23,771 nucleotides of DNA from Coptodactyla brooksi (lineage: Eukaryota > Arthropoda > Insecta > Coleoptera > Scarabaeidae). This document shows, in pieces, positions 20,484 through 23,771 of the stretch. Every line of letters starts with the position of its first letter. Within the stretch, counting starts at the first letter, position 1. The translations under genes were made by a program, and so were the position numbers. Below the pieces are notes generated by a model, which was given only the letters and a program-made list of their open reading frames with translations, did not search any database and was not told the origin of the DNA. The stretch is from the NCBI GenBank assembly GCA_033557675.1, contig JAWQRM010000353.1, positions 1-23,771 of the forward strand, written 5' to 3'.

Positions 20484-21235
20484 ATGATGGAACAAAGAGC
20501 AAATATTAAATTTTGCTTTAAACTGGGAAAAAAATGTGCTGCGACTTATGAATTGATGAAAAAAGTGTAAGGTTATCGTGCTGAATTGGTAGGAAAAATC
20601 CGTGAATCTATTGTTGTCCACGGAAATTTTACTTTTATTTTATTTTTGTGAGAATGTTGGCTGAAGAATTAAAAACAAATAGCGAAACTGTTCGTCCAAT
20701 TTTGACTCAAGATTTGGGAAAAAGAAAAGTGTGTGCACGTTTTGTTCCACATACTTTAAATGAAGACTAAAAAATTGCTCGTGTAAAGCATTGTAAAGAC
20801 CTCGTTAAAACAACTGAAAATGATCCAAATTTTCTTGATTCGATCATAACTGGTAATGAAACATGGTGCTTTAAATATGGTCCAGAAACTAAGCGTTAAT
20901 CTGCAGAATAGAAGTCGAAAGGCGAGCCAAAACCAAAAATATTGTGTTTTCAGAAGTCAAGAATCAAGACAATGTTGATTATATTTTATGATTCACAAGG
21001 GATTGTCCACAAGAAATTTGTTCCACAATATAAAAATGGATATTATCCATTTTTATATTGTGGAATATATTGCGTGAATATCCAGCAGGAAAACAGCTAT
21101 ATTCGCCTGATATATCACCGCGGGACTATTTTCTCTTCCCTAAACTGAAAATTGCGATGAAAGGATAGTTTTATGATGATATTTGAGACATTAAAGCAGC
21201 CGTGATGCAGGTACTAAAGGTCATTCCTATTATCC
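20484..21235 (+). pseudogene. mariner transposase pseudogene
   Basis: Mariner-family (DD34D) transposase remains. The start is at ATG 20484: MMEQRANIKFCFKLGKK and AATYELMKKV, the N-terminal helix-turn-helix, then a stop. Much of the first helix-turn-helix and its linker is missing. The text resumes with LVGKIRESIVVHGNFTF, then LAEELKTNSETVRPILTQDL and GKRKVCARFVPHTLNED. NDPNFLDSIITGNETWCFKY follows; the first catalytic Asp (family TGDE) is Asn at 20855-20857. KSRIKTMLIIFYDSQGIVHK continues to KKFVPQ. A 45-bp palindrome follows, and the HDNAP block with the second Asp is gone. Then YSPDISPRDYFLFPKLKIAM, with the third Asp kept, leads to KAAVMQVLKVIP, and the C-terminal end is lost. Confidence 0.92.
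21021..21065. repeat. 45-bp hairpin palindrome inside the mariner pseudogene
   Basis: Two perfectly complementary 22-base arms (21021-21042 and 21044-21065) flank a single central T at 21043. The left arm starts ttccacaatataaaaatgg and the right arm ends ccatttttatattgtggaa. It sits exactly where the stretch with the second catalytic Asp should be, between the VHKKFVPQ and YSPDIS blocks. Confidence 0.95.
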
Positions 21236-22926
21236 TTTTATCATTATTTGTATGGCACGTACCGCCACCCAGCGATTGAAAAGCGCGCGAACCCTTTTCG
21301 TCACACCAGCAACTACATTTTAGGCCAATCTCAATTTTTCTAAATACCATACTTTTGGTTTAATGGCCTCTGTGTCGTTATTTATTGATTGCCGCTAATA
21401 TAATTCATAAGCATAAGGCCATTATTTTTTATTAAGGTTAAGTTGATGCTGCACCACTAAAAGGAAGTATCTCCCACTGATTTATTTTATTTGTACTATA
21501 TAAAAGTTCCTACTCAGTGGTCAAAAGTGAGGAACTACATCACAAAAAAAGACCCAATGATCAAATAAAACGGTTATACCTACTCACCAACGCACGCCAA
21601 ATGTTCAACAAAATTATGCAAAAGGCAATTAAAAATATAAAAGAGATGCCATCAATCAGTAAAACAAATGGCTCAATGTACCAACACATAATTTGCATAT
21701 GTACTAAATTTTGGGAAATCCGGGGCTCTCAGAAATGTCCAAGTCCCACGTGATTTGTATTCATTTATTCCACAGTTTGGTAGTATGATAATAATTTTGT
21801 ATGTGTCACTAAAAAAGTAACCAGATATTAAAACGTTTTAATCAAAACAAATTAGAACTTGAACTAGTTTGAATTCAGAATTCGTTTTAGTTTATTTAAT
21901 CTGTTGCTTACACCTATACTGCAAGTACATAATCACTACACGTTTGGAAATGTTGATAGACGCCATTGAGAATGTAAATCAATATTAGTTATGGATGTCG
22001 TCATTCTGTTTGTAGTCTAGGAGTAGAAGTATTTATTCAGGAAAGAATTGATACAAATTCTGAAATAAGTATTGATCAACTAGATACAACCTTCCCGTCA
22101 AAATCAACGTCGTGTTTCCAATAAGTTTATCCAAGATAAAAAAAGCTATAACATAAAGCTCCATAAAAGCATGGAAACATAAATTTAAGAAATTAACATA
22201 TCTATGCTGCAAAAAATCCCCACACATTGAGAATTACTTCAGCATTCAAGTATTTTAGCACGAATCTAATATAAAATGTAATTGTTCTTATTGCCCTGAC
22301 AGGCTAAATGGCACAAATTATTTAAAACTTTTACAAACCCTTCTGCTAGGTCTCCAAGACGACATCCCATTACGTCTTGGAGCTAAATATATGGTAAATT
22401 TACAATGAAAAGTGGGGTGCTTTCATTTAACGTGAGAGTCCATCTGGTTTCAAATAAACAGATTGCTACGAATTCCGCTCTAGCAAATTCCCCATCTCGT
22501 TCCCGATTCGAGTTCTTGTGATTTTTACTTGCGGGTTGCATTAAAAAACGAGATATATGCAACTCCAATAAGAATGTGGTAGTTTTGCAAGTAACGCATT
22601 ACAACTCATTATTCCTAATAAAAAATTTGCGTGTTAGTCACATACAGGACACAGAAAGCATTTATTGTATTTATTTCCTTGTACATTTTCCTGTATTAGT
22701 GATTTTCACAATATTGTTACCATGTTGTAGATATAGTCATTTGTTTTCTCGTTATAATTTGTTAATGTGGGGGTGGTTTTCTGTATGCGCATTTTAAAGG
22801 CTTGTTTATTTCTGTTCTATATTACGATACATTACATTACGATAATCTAACACCGAATTCTGAATTTGGACCAATTTAAAGTCTAGGTCTTCATCAGCTT
22901 CAAAATCGATACACACCGGCGAATCA
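21236..22926. other. Intergenic DNA without a supported gene
   Basis: About 1.7 kb. Short frames at 21517-21753 (+), 22033-22227 (-), 22383-22568 (-) and 22576-22797 (+) have no recognised motif. A 9-bp inverted repeat (taatggcct/aggccatta) is at 21361-21369 and 21416-21424, and a 10-bp stem hairpin is at 22352-22382. The mariner right end should be in the first 200 bases but was not recognised. Confidence 0.4.
22352..22382. repeat. 10-bp stem hairpin
   Basis: ctccaagacg (22352-22361), an 11-base loop, then the exact complement cgtcttggag (22373-22382). A further 3 bp (tag/cta) can pair beyond a 2-base bulge. Function unknown; no T-run follows as in a terminator. Confidence 0.7.
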
Positions 22927-23211
22927 TTGAAAATGGAGCTGTTGTACATCGATCTGAATCTATACATTCCAAATGATGCTGTTGCTCTCGGGGGGCTAAT
23001 GGAGATTTACGTACAACCGATAGCAATAATTACCGTGTTTCGTGAATTGGTTCGTTCTGATTTCATTACCATCTTAAACAGTGGCTGGGTGTCAGATAAA
23101 TGTCAGGTGATAGATGTGAAAGCGCATGTTGATGGGACAGAGCAACCCTTCCTAAAAAAGATAGCAGGGCAGTCGCTACAGTTAACGTGTGATAATCGTC
23201 CGCGAGATTAG
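22927..23211 (+). CDS. Unassigned 94-codon open frame
   Basis: A plus-strand frame starting MKMELLYIDLNLYIPNDAVA and including VFRELVRSDFITILNSGWV and VIDVKAHVDGTEQPFLKKI. Composition is balanced and less AT-biased than the surrounding frames, but I do not recognise it, there is no signal peptide or known motif, and an 85-codon frame covers part of the other strand. It ends in a region with a 13-base direct repeat (gtgtgataatcgt at 23187-23199 and 23211-23223). It may be a fragment of a repeat or a chance frame. Confidence 0.15.
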   Translation: MKMELLYIDLNLYIPNDAVALGGLMEIYVQPIAIITVFRELVRSDFITILNSGWVSDKCQVIDVKAHVDGTEQPFLKKIAGQSLQLTCDNRPRD

Positions 23212-23352
23212 TGTGATAATCGTACGACGTTTGCATGTATCGAGGATTCAGAATGGCAACAAACTTCAAATACAATTTAGCGCATACTTGATTTCTTTGT
23301 AGCAATATAATCGCTAAGTACAATTAAAACTGAAAAGTTTTAGGGTAAACCT

Positions 23353-23698
23353 GGGTTAGATGGCCATACGGGTTAATTGGCCAACGGCTGTCATTTGTTT
23401 AATAACTACTAGATCTTAAAGCTGAGTAGTCACGTGGGGGTGGTATGTGTTATACGCTGGTGGATGTATTGCGTGCTACGAAAGACATCGTCAGTGTAAG
23501 TATATAAATATGTTTATTATTCTAACAGTGTTAAAGTTTTTCTCGACTCGAAAGACTATATTATAATTACGGTCTGCTTTGAGTTATAACTTCGGAACTA
23601 GGCTTAAACAAGTACGTGAAAGTTGTTTTTGGATACCTAATTTACACACGCCTTATCCTAACGTTGTTCCCCCTAAAAGTGCCATGGCCATCTATCCC
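23353..23698. mobile_element. Possible non-autonomous DNA element with 13-bp inverted ends
   Basis: The left motif gggttagatggcc (23353-23365) is the reverse complement, 12 of 13 bases, of ggccatctatccc (23686-23698), so the two could be terminal inverted repeats of a roughly 350-bp MITE-like element. A second left copy, gggttaattggcc, is at 23370-23382. No frame inside resembles a transposase. The target duplication is not clear. Other readings are a local repeat cluster or the edge of a larger element that runs past the window. Confidence 0.4.
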
Positions 23699-23743
23699 TT
23701 AATAACGGGATAGATGGCCCACGTTTTTCAGGGATAGATGGCC
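23686..23743. repeat. Inverted and direct repeats of gggatagatggcc
   Basis: ggccatctatccc (23686-23698), an 8-base spacer, then its exact complement gggatagatggcc (23707-23719), then a further direct copy at 23731-23743. The last two copies are 24 bases apart and both continue with cc(c)a and a T-run, so they form a short tandem array with a 24-bp period. Confidence 0.9.
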
Positions 23744-23771
23744 CATATTTTTAGAGATAGCTTGCTCACAT

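Noticed and set aside
21361..21424. taatggcct/aggccatta inverted repeat considered as the mariner right end
   Set aside because: The arms are on the same side of the element and do not match sequence upstream of 20484.
22352..22382. Hairpin considered as a microRNA precursor or terminator
   Set aside because: The stem is only 10-13 bp, far shorter than a microRNA precursor, and there is no T-run.

Overview
The window is AT-rich and reads as arthropod, most likely insect, nuclear DNA. It has no operons, ribosome binding sites or dense coding. Instead it carries decayed fragments of transposable-element families that are common in insect genomes: a ZBED-like hAT, Tc1/mariner relatives, Ty3/Gypsy, several non-LTR retrotransposons, a Penelope-like element and pogo/Tigger. 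Species cannot be told from the sequence alone. No intact host gene, tRNA, rRNA or CRISPR array was found.

Layout, left to right. 321-1815 (+) is a frameshifted hAT transposase. 1977-2275 (+) is the C-terminal end of a Tc1/mariner-superfamily transposase. About 2440-5831 (-) is a Ty3/Gypsy element with gag, protease, RT, RNase H and integrase all recognisable but broken. 6056-6445 (-) is an unassigned open frame in a GC- and CpG-rich island. About 6560-9979 (-) is a non-LTR retrotransposon running from an ORF1-like coiled coil through endonuclease and RT to its C-terminal tail, with an internal segment present three times in tandem. 9980-12650 shows nothing certain. 12652-13280 (+) is a fragment of an unnamed repeat-borne protein family of insects. 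13725-13970 (-) is a Jockey-like RT scrap. 14351-15000 (+) is a Penelope-like RT plus GIY-YIG nuclease, followed at 15488-15509 by a hammerhead-like core. 17640-18435 (-) is a pogo/Tigger (DDE_1) transposase. 18541-18580 (-) is a second hammerhead-like core. 18817-19615 (+) is another non-LTR RT of a different lineage. 20484-21235 (+) is a mariner transposase. The right end, 23353-23743, carries inverted and direct copies of a 13-base motif that look like ends of a non-autonomous DNA element.

The parts do not work together as a pathway; this is a transposon graveyard. The most notable features are structural. There is a tandem triplication inside the LINE, and two long perfect palindromes lie inside dead transposase reading frames, one of them where the mariner catalytic centre should be. 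The Gypsy copy has several short tandem duplications. Active-site acids are changed in six of the seven RT or transposase copies where one could be read. I see no convincing new functional system; the palindromes, ribozyme-like cores, the CpG-rich frame and the right-end repeats are the leads worth testing.
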